DNA from: Bdellovibrionales bacterium
GTDB lineage: Bacteria; Bdellovibrionota; Bacteriovoracia; Bacteriovoracales; Bacteriovoracaceae
Direction: 5' to 3'
Length of the DNA: 10,276 nt
Assembly: GCA_005791855.1 (NCBI GenBank)
Contig: SXUH01000253.1
Span: forward strand, 1-10,276
Positions within the stretch are counted from its first letter, which is position 1; every line of letters begins with the position of its first letter. The notes beneath the pieces are model-generated. The model was given only the letters and a program-made list of their open reading frames with translations. It did not search any database and had not been told where the DNA came from. Below, piece after piece: positions 1 to 7,137 of this stretch. Made by a program: the position numbers and the translations under genes.

Positions 1-281
1 ACGATCCCGCCGATGATCTGGACGTCGAAGTGGCGCATCTTCAGGACCCGGAGGCTCGCCTCCCGAACCACGGCGAAGGCGTCGGGGAGGATGTCGTTCA
101 CGGTGGCTCCGCCCGACTTCAGCTTCTCCCGGAAGGCCGGGGTCTGGGCCTTGAGCTCGTCGTCGCTCATCGCCTTGTACTTGGGCTCGAGGGCGTTGAC
201 CTGGGCGAGGATGGGCCGGAGCGCGCGCATGTCTCGGTCTTGCTTCGTACCAAAAATCTTGCGCATCATTGAGTCTAACAT
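1..281 (-). CDS. secA: Protein translocase subunit SecA, N-terminal part (cut by window edge)
   Basis: SecA is the cytoplasmic ATPase that drives preproteins through SecYEG. The first 93 residues are visible. They begin MLDSMMRKIFGTKQDR and contain LRPILAQVNALEPKY, MSDDELKAQT, a PDAFAVVREASLRVL block and MRHFDVQIIGGIV, the conserved opening of the family just before the Walker A loop, which lies outside the window. The chosen start is ATG at 281-279, because AGAAAGG (291-297) sits 9 nt upstream and family members start here; the ATGs at 269 and 266 would be too short. The first codons (TTA, TCA, ATT, TTT, GGT, CAA) are richer in A/T-ending codons than the interior, as at other gene starts in this window. 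It is the third gene of the PP2C–M23–secA run. Oddity: the upstream M23 frame enters this gene in frame without a stop. Confidence 0.95.
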   Translation of the reverse strand, partial: MLDSMMRKIFGTKQDRDMRALRPILAQVNALEPKYKAMSDDELKAQTPAFREKLKSGGATVNDILPDAFAVVREASLRVLKMRHFDVQIIGGI

Positions 282-1355
282 AGTGGGGAACCTTTCTTCT
301 TCGAGGATAAAATATAGAGGGTCAACGGCGATGCCGTTCACCCGAACTTCGTAATGGAGATGGGGGCCCGTGGAGTGGCCCGTGTTCCCGACGGCCGCGA
401 GGAGGTTCCCGCGCTTCACCTTCTGCCCCGGCTTCACGTGCAGCGACTGGTTGTGGGCGTAGATGGTTTCGATCCCGTAGCCGTGGTCCACCTGGACGAA
501 CTTCCCGAAGCCCGCCTTCACACCGGAGAAGGTCACGATGCCGTCCGCGGGGGCGTTGACCGGCGTGCCGTACGGAGCGCCGACGTCGAGGCCCTCGTGC
601 ATCTTCAGCTTGCCCAGGTACGGAGAGATCCGCTGGCCGAAGTAGCTCGTGATCCAGCCGTCGGCCGGGAGGATGGTGGGCGTGGAGTTGAGGAAGGACT
701 CCTTGTCCAGGAGGTACTGGTCGAGGGCGTGGATGTTGCCTTCGATGGTGGAGACCGCGTCCTTGATCTGGCCGTACTTGTAGTCGAACATGGCGTACTC
801 GGTGGAGAGGGCGAAGCTCCGGCGGGCGAGGTCCGACCACTGCTTGGTGAGCAGGTAGCTCCGCTCGAGGCCCAGGCCCCCGGCGATCTTCTTGTCGTAG
901 AGGCTCTTGAGCTCCTTGAACCGGTCCTGGTCTTCGACGTCCTCGTCGAACTTGAACTCCAGCGAGCTGTTGAGGTCGTCGAGGGAGAAGGACTCCTTCT
1001 CCTCGTCCTTGTCCGGCCTGTAGATCGGGCCCTTGGTGCCGATGTCCTCGAGGCCCGTGATCACCCGGAGCTTCTTCTCGAAGGTGTCGATGCGCTTGAG
1101 GTCGTCGCCGAGGGTGTTCATCTTCATCTGGAAGAGCTGGATCTGCTCCTTGAGCTGCCGGTTCTCGATGGAGAGGTGCTTGTTCTCGTAGACCTGCTGG
1201 AGGATCTTCCAGTAGTCGTAGGCGAGGACGCCGATGAGCATGGCGAGCATCACCATCATGAAGGCCAGAGACTTAAACAGCACAGTCGGGATGCGATAGG
1301 TTCGGACCCCTTTCTGTTTCTCGGGGACGACCATCACGGTGTAGTATTTATCCAT
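282..1355 (-). CDS. Membrane-anchored M23 (LytM-type) zinc metallopeptidase; frame stays open into secA
   Basis: Probable murein endopeptidase, or a LytM-type regulator, acting in the periplasm. Reading from ATG 1355: a short basic cytoplasmic N-terminus, a transmembrane segment at about residues 26-47, a likely coiled coil at about 50-97, an acidic stretch near 115-143, then the M23 domain from about 228. The zinc and catalytic residues are intact: HEGLD (H253, D257), YAH (H301) and HLH (H332, H334). The domain ends as usual with VDPLYFIL at 344-351. No stop follows: residues 352-358 (EEERFPT) lead straight into the SecA methionine at position 359, so the boundary given here is functional rather than a stop codon. 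The start lacks a good ribosome binding site; only TGGGA directly abuts the ATG. It lies 56 bp after the PP2C gene. The protein is a catalytic-type M23 by motif, but its substrate is unknown. Confidence 0.9.
291..297 (-). promoter_or_regulatory. Ribosome binding site of secA inside the M23 frame
   Basis: AGAAAGG on the minus strand lies 9 nt before the secA ATG. It is encoded by the EEER codons that follow the M23 domain. It fixes the secA start and shows that SecA can be initiated on its own although no stop codon separates it from the M23 frame. Confidence 0.65.
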
Positions 1356-1392
1356 TCCCAGTATTTTATGCGAGAGCCCGGGAATTGGGAAT
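1354..1392. repeat. 7-bp inverted repeat around the M23 start codon
   Basis: ATTCCCA at 1354-1360 is perfectly complementary to TGGGAAT at 1386-1392, with a 25-nt spacer. In the minus-strand mRNA the downstream arm contains the GGGA and the first two bases of the M23 ATG, so the stem would cover the start site. It could tune M23 translation after the PP2C stop at 1412, or be chance; seven pairs with a long loop is a modest structure. Confidence 0.3.
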
Positions 1393-1411
1393 ACAAAAGG
1401 TTGGGGGAAGG

Positions 1412-2158
1412 TTAGGCCTGGGCGACGGCGATGATGGCGGAGATGTTGTCGTTGCCGCCGTTCTGATTAGCCTGGTCAATGAGGTTTTGTACGGTTTTCT
1501 CCAGCTGCGGCATGGTGCACTTGGCGGGATCAGGGATATTTGTTTGGATGATGTGCAGGATGTCCGCATCGCTGACCTTTCCGTGCAATCCGTCAGAGCA
1601 GATGAGGAAAATATCATTCTTGCAGATGCGGTAGTTGAACACGTCCACCTCGAGCTCGGGGTCGATCCCCACCGCGATGTAGAGCGCGTTCCTCTGCGGG
1701 TCGTGGACGGCTTCCTCCCGGGTGTAGACGCCGAGGTTGAGCCGCTGCTGGACCCAGGAGTGGTCCCGGGTGAGCTGGTAGATGTTGTGGTTGTTGATCA
1801 TGTAGGCGCGGGAGTCCCCGACGTTTCCGATCACCAATTGTGGCCCGCAGAATTGGATGGCGGTGATGGTGGTGCCCATGCCGTGGAGCTCGGGCTCTTC
1901 CTGGGCCCGGTTGTAGATGGCGTCGTTGATCTCGAGGATCAGGTCCTTCATCAGCACCTGGGCGTCGAGCTTCTGGTTCTTGCTCACGAACTCGGGGATG
2001 AGCTTCACGGAGACCTGGGAGGCGATGTCCCCGCCGTTGTGTCCCCCCATGCCGTCGGCGACGGCGTAGAACAGGTGCTTGTGATCTAGACAGATCGAGT
2101 CCTGGTTGGTTTTACGTTTCCGGCCGATGTCGGTCGCGCCGGTGCAGAGGATTCCCAT
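1412..2158 (-). CDS. PP2C-family serine/threonine protein phosphatase
   Basis: Metal-dependent (PPM) protein phosphatase of the PrpC/Stp type, soluble and single-domain, 248 residues, the usual size for bacterial stand-alone members. The family motifs appear in order: TDIGRKRKTNQDS (D20), VADGMGGHNGG (D35, G36), MGTTI (94-98), GNVGDSRAY (111-119), LTRDHSW (129-135), ICSDGL (D189) and GGNDNIS (D237). All the aspartates expected for the two-metal centre are present, so it should be active. ATG 2158 follows AAAGG (2164-2168) by 5 nt and a good promoter lies just upstream. It is the first gene of the minus-strand run with the M23 peptidase and secA, and it diverges from prkA. Such phosphatases usually oppose Hanks-type kinases; none is visible here, so PrkA or its targets are the only local candidates, which is inference. 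Confidence 0.95.
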   Translation of the reverse strand: MGILCTGATDIGRKRKTNQDSICLDHKHLFYAVADGMGGHNGGDIASQVSVKLIPEFVSKNQKLDAQVLMKDLILEINDAIYNRAQEEPELHGMGTTITAIQFCGPQLVIGNVGDSRAYMINNHNIYQLTRDHSWVQQRLNLGVYTREEAVHDPQRNALYIAVGIDPELEVDVFNYRICKNDIFLICSDGLHGKVSDADILHIIQTNIPDPAKCTMPQLEKTVQNLIDQANQNGGNDNISAIIAVAQA

Positions 2159-2189
2159 ACGAGCCTTTAAAAATTGAACCTATCTCACC

Positions 2190-2217
2190 ATGATAAGAGG
2201 AACCGGAGTTTAGTCAA
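2190..2217 (-). promoter_or_regulatory. Sigma-70-like promoter for the PP2C gene
   Basis: On the minus strand, TTGACT (2217-2212) and TATCAT (2195-2190) are separated by 16 bp. These match the -35 and -10 consensus at five of six positions each. Transcription would begin near 2183, giving a leader of about 25 nt that contains AAAGG before ATG 2158. The spacer includes one copy of the AGAGGAACCG repeat (read on the plus strand), so a protein bound there would affect this promoter directly. Confidence 0.5.
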
Positions 2218-2255
2218 ACACTAATGGGCCCGGGGGGGAAAGTTGAGAGGAACCG
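2196..2255. repeat. Direct repeat AGAGGAACCG, two copies 50 bp apart
   Basis: The 10-bp sequence AGAGGAACCG occurs at 2196-2205 and at 2246-2255, with starts exactly 50 bp apart, close to five helical turns. The first copy lies between the -35 and -10 boxes of the PP2C promoter; the second lies between the two divergent promoters. It may be a pair of regulator sites acting on both operons. No known regulator is recognised. Between the copies lies a run of seven G (2232-2238). Confidence 0.4.
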
Positions 2256-2258
2256 TCG

Positions 2259-2304
2259 GTGACAAGAGTGAGATTTGCCGTATTGGCGTAACGCTCGTGA
2301 CAAG
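2259..2304 (+). repeat. Direct repeat GTGACAAG, two copies 38 bp apart
   Basis: GTGACAAG occurs at 2259-2266 and 2297-2304. The second copy supplies the putative -35 box of prkA. The first could be a second, weaker -35 (followed 16 bp later by TATTGG) or a regulator site. Eight bases repeated within about 220 bp could arise by chance. Confidence 0.25.
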
Positions 2305-2324
2305 CTAACCTAGTGTGGTACAAA
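2297..2324 (+). promoter_or_regulatory. Putative promoter of the prkA operon
   Basis: GTGACA (2297-2302) and TACAAA (2319-2324) are 16 bp apart. The -35 box matches consensus at five of six positions and the -10 box at four of six. The start of transcription would fall near 2331, leaving a leader of about 53 nt that begins with the hairpin at 2333-2360. No clear sigma-54 (GG-N10-GC) or FliA-type box was found. prkA operons in other bacteria are commonly stress- or stationary-phase-controlled, so a different sigma factor is possible. Confidence 0.3.
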
Positions 2325-2332
2325 TAAATTAA

Positions 2333-2360
2333 GGGCTTAACCCGACTCGAATCGGTGCCC
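2333..2360 (+). promoter_or_regulatory. Potential stem-loop in the prkA 5' leader
   Basis: GGGC (2333-2336) can pair with GCCC (2357-2360). Inside it, CCGA (2342-2345) pairs with TCGG (2352-2355) around the loop CTCGAA, with an asymmetric internal loop between the two stems. The inner 14 bp are also near-palindromic as DNA. It starts at the predicted transcript 5' end and stops 10 nt before the GGGAGG ribosome binding site (2371-2376), so it could stabilise the mRNA or, as DNA, be an operator. Confidence 0.35.
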
Positions 2361-2383
2361 AACTGTTTTAGGGAGGAAAGTCC

Positions 2384-4447
2384 ATGGCCAGCTCGAATTT
2401 TGATATCCAGCAGTTCATCTCTCAGCACTTCAATCCGAAAGACTTTTCTCACCTCCACTGGCAGGGAAGTTTCCAGGAGTACATCGACCTGGTCATGCGG
2501 AACCCGAAGGTCGCGCGGAACTCCTTCCAGCGGATCTACGACATGATCATGAGCTACGGCACCTCCGCCTACACCGAGTACAAGAAGGACGTCGTCCGCT
2601 ACCACTTCTTCGACGACCCGTTCGAGAACGGGAAGGACGCCATCTTCGGGATCGACGTCCACCTGATGAAGCTCGTGAACTTCTTCCAGTCCGCGGCCCT
2701 GGGCTACGGAACGGAGAAGCGGGTCCTCCTCCTCCACGGGCCGGTGGGGTCGGCGAAGTCCTCCATCGCGAGGCTCCTCAAGAAGGGCCTCGAGCACTAC
2801 TCGCGCACCGACGAGGGCGCGCTCTACACCTACGAGTGGGTGGACGAGGAGGGCTCGGCCATCCTCGGGGGCCAGAAGGTCTTCGCCTCTCCGATGCACG
2901 AGGAGCCGCTGAAGCTCCTCCCGCCGGAGGTCCGGGAGCGGTTCCTCGCGGAGCTCGCCAAGACCAACAAGTCTCCCTACAAGGTGAAGATCAAGGGCGA
3001 GGTCAACCCGGCCTGCCGGTTCATCCTGAACGAATACATGCTCAAGTACGACGGCGACTGGATGAAGGTCATGCGGCACCTGCGCGTGAAGCGCCTCATC
3101 CTCTCCGAGAAAGACCGCCGGGGGATCGGCACGTTCCAGCCGAAGGATGAGAAGAACCAGGACTCCACCGAGCTCACCGGGGACATCAACTACCGGAAGA
3201 TCGCCATCTACGGCTCCGACTCGGACCCGCGGGCCTTCAACTTCGACGGCGAGTTCAACATCGCCAACCGCGGCGTGGTGGAGTTCATCGAGATGCTCAA
3301 GCTCGACGTGGCCTTCCTCTACGACCTCCTGGGTGCGTCTCAGGAACAGTCCATCAAGCCGAAGAAGTTCGCCCAGACCAACATCGACCTGGTGATCCTG
3401 GGCCACACCAACGAGCCCGAGTACCGGAAGCTCCAGAGCAACGAGTTCATGGAAGCCCTCCGGGACCGGACGGTGAAGATCGACGTCCCGTACATCACCC
3501 GCCTCGACCAGGAGGCCCGGATCTACCGGAAGGACTACAATAAGGAAACCATCCCCAACATCCACATCGCTCCCCACACTCTCGAGATGGCGTCCACCTG
3601 GGCGATCCTCACCCGGCTCGAGGAGCCGAAGAAGTCCGACCTCACCAAGCTCCAGAAGCTGAAGCTCTACAACGGGAAGACCCTCCCCGGATACAACGAG
3701 GACAACGTCAAGGAGCTCCGGAAGGAAGCCGTGAGGGAGGGCCTGGAGGGGATTTCCCCGAGATACATCCAGGACAAGATCTCGAACGCCCTGGTGAAGA
3801 ATGGCCACGTGGGGTGCCTGAACCCGTTCATGGTCTTCAACGAACTCGAGTCCGGTCTCAAGCACCACGCCCTGGTGAACTCTCCGGACCAGATGGACCA
3901 CTACCGGGAGATGCTCGCGGTGTGCCGGCAGGAGTACGAGGACATCGTCAAGAACGACGTGCAGAAGGCGATCTCCGTTGACGAGTCCGCCATCCAGACC
4001 CTCTGCGCGAACTACGTGGACAACGTCAAGGCCTACACCCAGAAGGAAAAGATCCGCAACAAGTACTCCAACAAGCTGGAGGAGGCCGACGAGCGCTTCA
4101 TGCGCGCCATCGAGGAGAAGATCGACATCCCGGAGTCCCGGAAGGACGACTTCAGAAGGGAGCTGATGAACTACATCGGGGCCCTCGCCATCGAAGGCAA
4201 GCAGTTCGACTACAAGATGAACGAGCGCCTGCACCGGGCCCTCGAGCTCAAGCTCTTCGAGGACCAGCGGGACACGATCAAGCTCACGACGATCATCTCC
4301 AACGTGGTGGACAAGCAGACCCAGGAGAAGATCGAGGTGGTGAAGAGCCGGCTGATCAAGAACTTCGGCTACTGCGAGATCTGCTCCACCGATGCGCTGA
4401 ACTTCGTGGCCAGCATCTTCGCCAAAGGTGACTCGATTAAGTCGTAG
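2384..4447 (+). CDS. prkA: PrkA family serine protein kinase / AAA+ ATPase (YeaG-like)
   Basis: PrkA (YeaG in E. coli) is a cytoplasmic AAA+ protein long described as a Ser/Thr kinase; work on the Bacillus protein has also suggested a Lon-like protease role. In this 687-residue protein the N-terminal PrkA AAA domain holds a Walker A loop, GPVGSAKSS, at 119-127. Further on are the family blocks [15 protein letters not shown] (from residue 333) and [17 protein letters not shown]. The C-terminal PrkA domain ends with [17 protein letters not shown], close to the family's usual Cys-containing tail. It is about 45 residues longer than E. coli YeaG (about 644), within family range. ATG 2384 is preceded by a strong GGGAGG (2371-2376). 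First gene of the prkA–DUF444–spoVR operon; the next gene starts 30 bp downstream. Regulation probably runs from the divergent region shared with the PP2C gene. Confidence 0.97.
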   Translation: MASSNFDIQQFISQHFNPKDFSHLHWQGSFQEYIDLVMRNPKVARNSFQRIYDMIMSYGTSAYTEYKKDVVRYHFFDDPFENGKDAIFGIDVHLMKLVNFFQSAALGYGTEKRVLLLHGPVGSAKSSIARLLKKGLEHYSRTDEGALYTYEWVDEEGSAILGGQKVFASPMHEEPLKLLPPEVRERFLAELAKTNKSPYKVKIKGEVNPACRFILNEYMLKYDGDWMKVMRHLRVKRLILSEKDRRGIGTFQPKDEKNQDSTELTGDINYRKIAIYGSDSDPRAFNFDGEFNIANRGVVEFIEMLKLDVAFLYDLLGASQEQSIKPKKFAQTNIDLVILGHTNEPEYRKLQSNEFMEALRDRTVKIDVPYITRLDQEARIYRKDYNKETIPNIHIAPHTLEMASTWAILTRLEEPKKSDLTKLQKLKLYNGKTLPGYNEDNVKELRKEAVREGLEGISPRYIQDKISNALVKNGHVGCLNPFMVFNELESGLKHHALVNSPDQMDHYREMLAVCRQEYEDIVKNDVQKAISVDESAIQTLCANYVDNVKAYTQKEKIRNKYSNKLEEADERFMRAIEEKIDIPESRKDDFRRELMNYIGALAIEGKQFDYKMNERLHRALELKLFEDQRDTIKLTTIISNVVDKQTQEKIEVVKSRLIKNFGYCEICSTDALNFVASIFAKGDSIKS

Positions 4448-4477
4448 GGCTTAACTTAAAGAGGAAAGGGGAGCAGA

Positions 4478-5596
4478 GTGGATCATCCGATTAAGCGCGA
4501 TCATGCAAGGTTCCGGAAGATTGTTAAGGGGAAGATCCGAGACAACCTCCGGAAGTACGTCTCCCAGGGGAGCCAGATCATCCCCAAGGGGACGGACAAG
4601 TTCACCGTCCCCATGCCGTCCATCGACATCCCCCGCTTCCGCTTCGGAGACAAGTCCCAGGGCGGGATGGGCCAGGGCCAGGGCCAGGCCGGGGATCCGG
4701 TCGACGGGAAGGAAGACCCGAACGGCCAGCCCGGGCAGGGCGAAGCCGGTGAGGGGGAGGGGAACAAGGAGCTCGACGTCGAGCTCTCCCTGGAGGAGCT
4801 CGCGCGGATCCTCGGCGAGGAGCTCGAGCTCCCGAACATCGAACCCAAGGGGAAGAAGTCGCTCCACTCCGTGGTGGACCGGTACACCAACATCGGCACC
4901 ACCGGGCCCGACTCCCTCCGGCACCTCCGGCGGACCTACAAGCAGGCCCTGCGCCGGCAGATCGCCACCGACGCCTACGACCCGGAGAACCCGGCGGTGA
5001 TCCCGATCCGCCGCGACTTCCGCTACCGCGCGGCCGACGTGAAGGTCGAGATGCAGAACGCCGCCGTGGTGATCTACATGATGGACGTCTCCGGCTCCAT
5101 GGGCGACGAGCAGAAGGAGATCGTCCGGACCGAGTCCTTCTGGATCAACCTGTGGCTCAAGTCCCAGTACAAAGACATCGAGATCCGCTACATCATCCAC
5201 GACGCCACCGCCAAGGAAGTCGACGAGCACACCTTCTTCCGCACCCGCGAGAGCGGCGGGACCCTCATCTCCTCCGCCTACAACCTCTGCAAGGAGATCA
5301 TCGAGAAGGACTACAACCCGAACGAGTGGAACATCTACCCGTTCCACTTCTCCGACGGCGACAACTGGTCGGCCGACGACACGAAGCTCTGCCTCGACCT
5401 CCTGGACAAGGTGATCCTGCCGGTCTCCAACGTCTTCTGCTATGGCCAGGTGGAGAGCCGCTACGGCTCGGGCCAGTTCTACAAGGACCTCACCGCGAAG
5501 TACGGCACCGGGGCCGAGAAGCTCATCCTGAGCAAGATCAAGAACAAAGAAGGGATCCTGGATTCCATCAAGGAATTCCTAGGGAAAGGGAAATAG
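4478..5596 (+). CDS. yeaH: DUF444 / YeaH-YhbH family protein with von Willebrand A domain
   Basis: This is the usual partner of PrkA; its biochemical role is not established. The 372 residues comprise a basic N-terminus, a Gly/Gln/Glu-rich linker of low complexity at about 61-96, and a C-terminal vWA-like domain. The MIDAS metal site is complete: DVSGSMG (D203, S205, S207), T262 in ESGGTLISS, and D293 in FSDGDNW. The stretch KEVDEHTFF is a strong family match to E. coli YeaH. It is shorter than YeaH (about 427) and closer in size to Bacillus YhbH. The start is GTG 4478: no in-frame ATG fits, and GGGGAG (4468-4473) lies 4 nt upstream. It sits 30 bp after prkA, and its TAG is followed at once by the spoVR ATG, so the two are probably translationally coupled. 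Its first 20 codons are unusually rich in A/T-ending codons. Confidence 0.97.
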   Translation: MDHPIKRDHARFRKIVKGKIRDNLRKYVSQGSQIIPKGTDKFTVPMPSIDIPRFRFGDKSQGGMGQGQGQAGDPVDGKEDPNGQPGQGEAGEGEGNKELDVELSLEELARILGEELELPNIEPKGKKSLHSVVDRYTNIGTTGPDSLRHLRRTYKQALRRQIATDAYDPENPAVIPIRRDFRYRAADVKVEMQNAAVVIYMMDVSGSMGDEQKEIVRTESFWINLWLKSQYKDIEIRYIIHDATAKEVDEHTFFRTRESGGTLISSAYNLCKEIIEKDYNPNEWNIYPFHFSDGDNWSADDTKLCLDLLDKVILPVSNVFCYGQVESRYGSGQFYKDLTAKYGTGAEKLILSKIKNKEGILDSIKEFLGKGK

Positions 5597-7105
5597 ATGA
5601 ACCGCAGTAAGCCCATCACCGGCGAGCTCCTCGCGCTGAAAGACGAGATCGAAGGCTACGCGATCGAGGCGGGCCTGGACTTCTTCCCGCAGGTGTTCGA
5701 AGTCTGCGACTACGACACCATCAACATCCTCGCCGCCCAGGGGGGCTTCCCCAGCCGCTACCCGCACTGGAAGTTCGGCATGGACTACGACCAGCTCTCC
5801 AAGGGCTACGCCTACGGACTGCAGAAGATCTACGAAATGGTGATCAACACGGACCCGTGCTACGCCTACCTCCTCCAGGCCAACAACTGGGTGGACCAGA
5901 AGATCGTCATGGCCCACGTCTACGGCCACAACGACTTCTTCAAGAACAACGCCTGGTTCTCGAACACCAACCGGAAGATGATGGACGTCATGGCCAACCA
6001 CGGGACGAAGATCCGCCGGTACATGGAGCGCTACGGCGCCGACGCCGTCGAGACCTTCATCGACAAGGTCCTCTCGCTGGAGAACCTCCTGGACATCAAC
6101 GAACTCTTCGAGACGAGCTCCCTGAAGCGCCACCGGCTCGAGCAGGAAGAGCAGCAGAAGGTCGAGAGCGAAGACGACGGCTACCTCATCGACGACCGGT
6201 CGCAGGCCCTGAAGTCCTTCATGCGCACCCAGGCCCGGATGAACAAGAAGGAGGAGCAGAAGCCCCAGGAAGAGGAGCACCTCGTGGCCGAGAAGCCCCT
6301 GGGCTCGAAGACCAAGGACGTCCTGGGCTACCTCATCCGCTACGCGCCCATCGAAGAGTGGCAGGCCGACATCATCGGGATCCTCCGGGAAGAGGCCTAC
6401 TACTTCCTCCCGCAGCGGATGACCAAGATCATGAACGAAGGCTGGGCGAGCTACTGGCACTCTTCCATCATGACCCGGAAGGCCCTCGACGCCTCGGAGA
6501 TCGTCGACTTCGCCGACAAGCACGCCGGGGTCATGGCCATGAGCCGCCAGAACATCAACCCCTACAAGGTGGGCATCGAGCTCCTGCGGGACATCGAGTA
6601 CCGCTGGGACCGGGGGATGTTCGGGAAGGAGTACAACGAGTGCACCGACATGAAGGAGAAGCTCCACTGGGACCGGAAGCTCGGCAAGGGCCGGGAGAAG
6701 ATCTTCGAGGTGCGGAAATCCCACAACGACATCTCCTTCATCGACGAGTTCCTCACCCCGGACTTCTGCGACCGGCAGCAGCTCTTCACCTACAAGTACA
6801 ACCCGCGCACCGGGCGCTTCGAGATCGACTCGAAGGACTTCCAGGCGATCAAGCAGAAGCTCCTCTCCCAGCTCACCAACTTCGGCCAGCCCATCATCGA
6901 GGTCGAAGACGGGAACTACGGCAACCGCAAGGAGCTCCTCCTGAACCACGTCCACTACGGCGTGGACCTGGACGTGAACTTCGCGAACGAGACCTTAAGG
7001 AATCTGTATTCGATCTGGCGCAGACCGGTGAACCTCAAGACCAAGTACGAAGAGAAGGAAGTGATCTTCCACTTCGACGGAAGAGAGTTTAAGACCCAGC
7101 ACTAG
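5597..7105 (+). CDS. spoVR: SpoVR family protein (YcgB-like)
   Basis: SpoVR is needed for spore cortex formation in Bacillus, but it is widespread in non-sporulating proteobacteria alongside PrkA and YeaH; its molecular activity is unknown. The 502 residues match the family's usual length (about 470-510). Visible hallmarks are GGFPSRYPHWKFGMDY (from residue 49), HVYGHNDFFKNN (107-118), the charged Gln/Glu-rich insert at about 180-230, and NEGWASYWHS (280-289). Conserved His residues H107, H111 and H288 could bind metal, which is inference. ATG 5597 directly follows the DUF444 stop with no spacer; the ribosome binding site is the purine run AGGGAAAGGG inside the end of that gene. It is the last gene of the operon. 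The 99 bp that follow contain no strong terminator, so readthrough into the next two genes is possible. Confidence 0.97.
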   Translation: MNRSKPITGELLALKDEIEGYAIEAGLDFFPQVFEVCDYDTINILAAQGGFPSRYPHWKFGMDYDQLSKGYAYGLQKIYEMVINTDPCYAYLLQANNWVDQKIVMAHVYGHNDFFKNNAWFSNTNRKMMDVMANHGTKIRRYMERYGADAVETFIDKVLSLENLLDINELFETSSLKRHRLEQEEQQKVESEDDGYLIDDRSQALKSFMRTQARMNKKEEQKPQEEEHLVAEKPLGSKTKDVLGYLIRYAPIEEWQADIIGILREEAYYFLPQRMTKIMNEGWASYWHSSIMTRKALDASEIVDFADKHAGVMAMSRQNINPYKVGIELLRDIEYRWDRGMFGKEYNECTDMKEKLHWDRKLGKGREKIFEVRKSHNDISFIDEFLTPDFCDRQQLFTYKYNPRTGRFEIDSKDFQAIKQKLLSQLTNFGQPIIEVEDGNYGNRKELLLNHVHYGVDLDVNFANETLRNLYSIWRRPVNLKTKYEEKEVIFHFDGREFKTQH

Positions 7106-7137
7106 TTTCTCCGTCTTGCGTTAAAGATGAGCCTTGT

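Noticed and set aside
264..269. Downstream ATG codons at 269 and 266 as the secA start
   Set aside because: The upstream ATG 281 has a better-spaced ribosome binding site and leaves the N-terminal length expected for SecA.
354..2089. Plus-strand frames of 353 and 234 codons over the M23 and PP2C genes
   Set aside because: They are mirror frames of genes with complete catalytic motifs and have no supporting start signals or recognisable domains.
2226..2238. G-quadruplex near the PP2C promoter
   Set aside because: There is one run of seven G and a GGGCCC palindrome, but not four separate G tracts within a short distance.
2210..4234. A 674-codon open frame antisense to prkA
   Set aside because: The opposite strand is an unmistakable, complete PrkA. 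The antisense product is a monotonous Leu/Val/Asp/Glu/Arg mix with no domain, expected where GC-ending codons leave few antisense stops.
4451..6955. Long antisense frames opposite DUF444 (4451-5347) and spoVR (5579-6955)
   Set aside because: Same composition artefact; the sense strand carries full-length conserved families with intact motifs and proper start sites.
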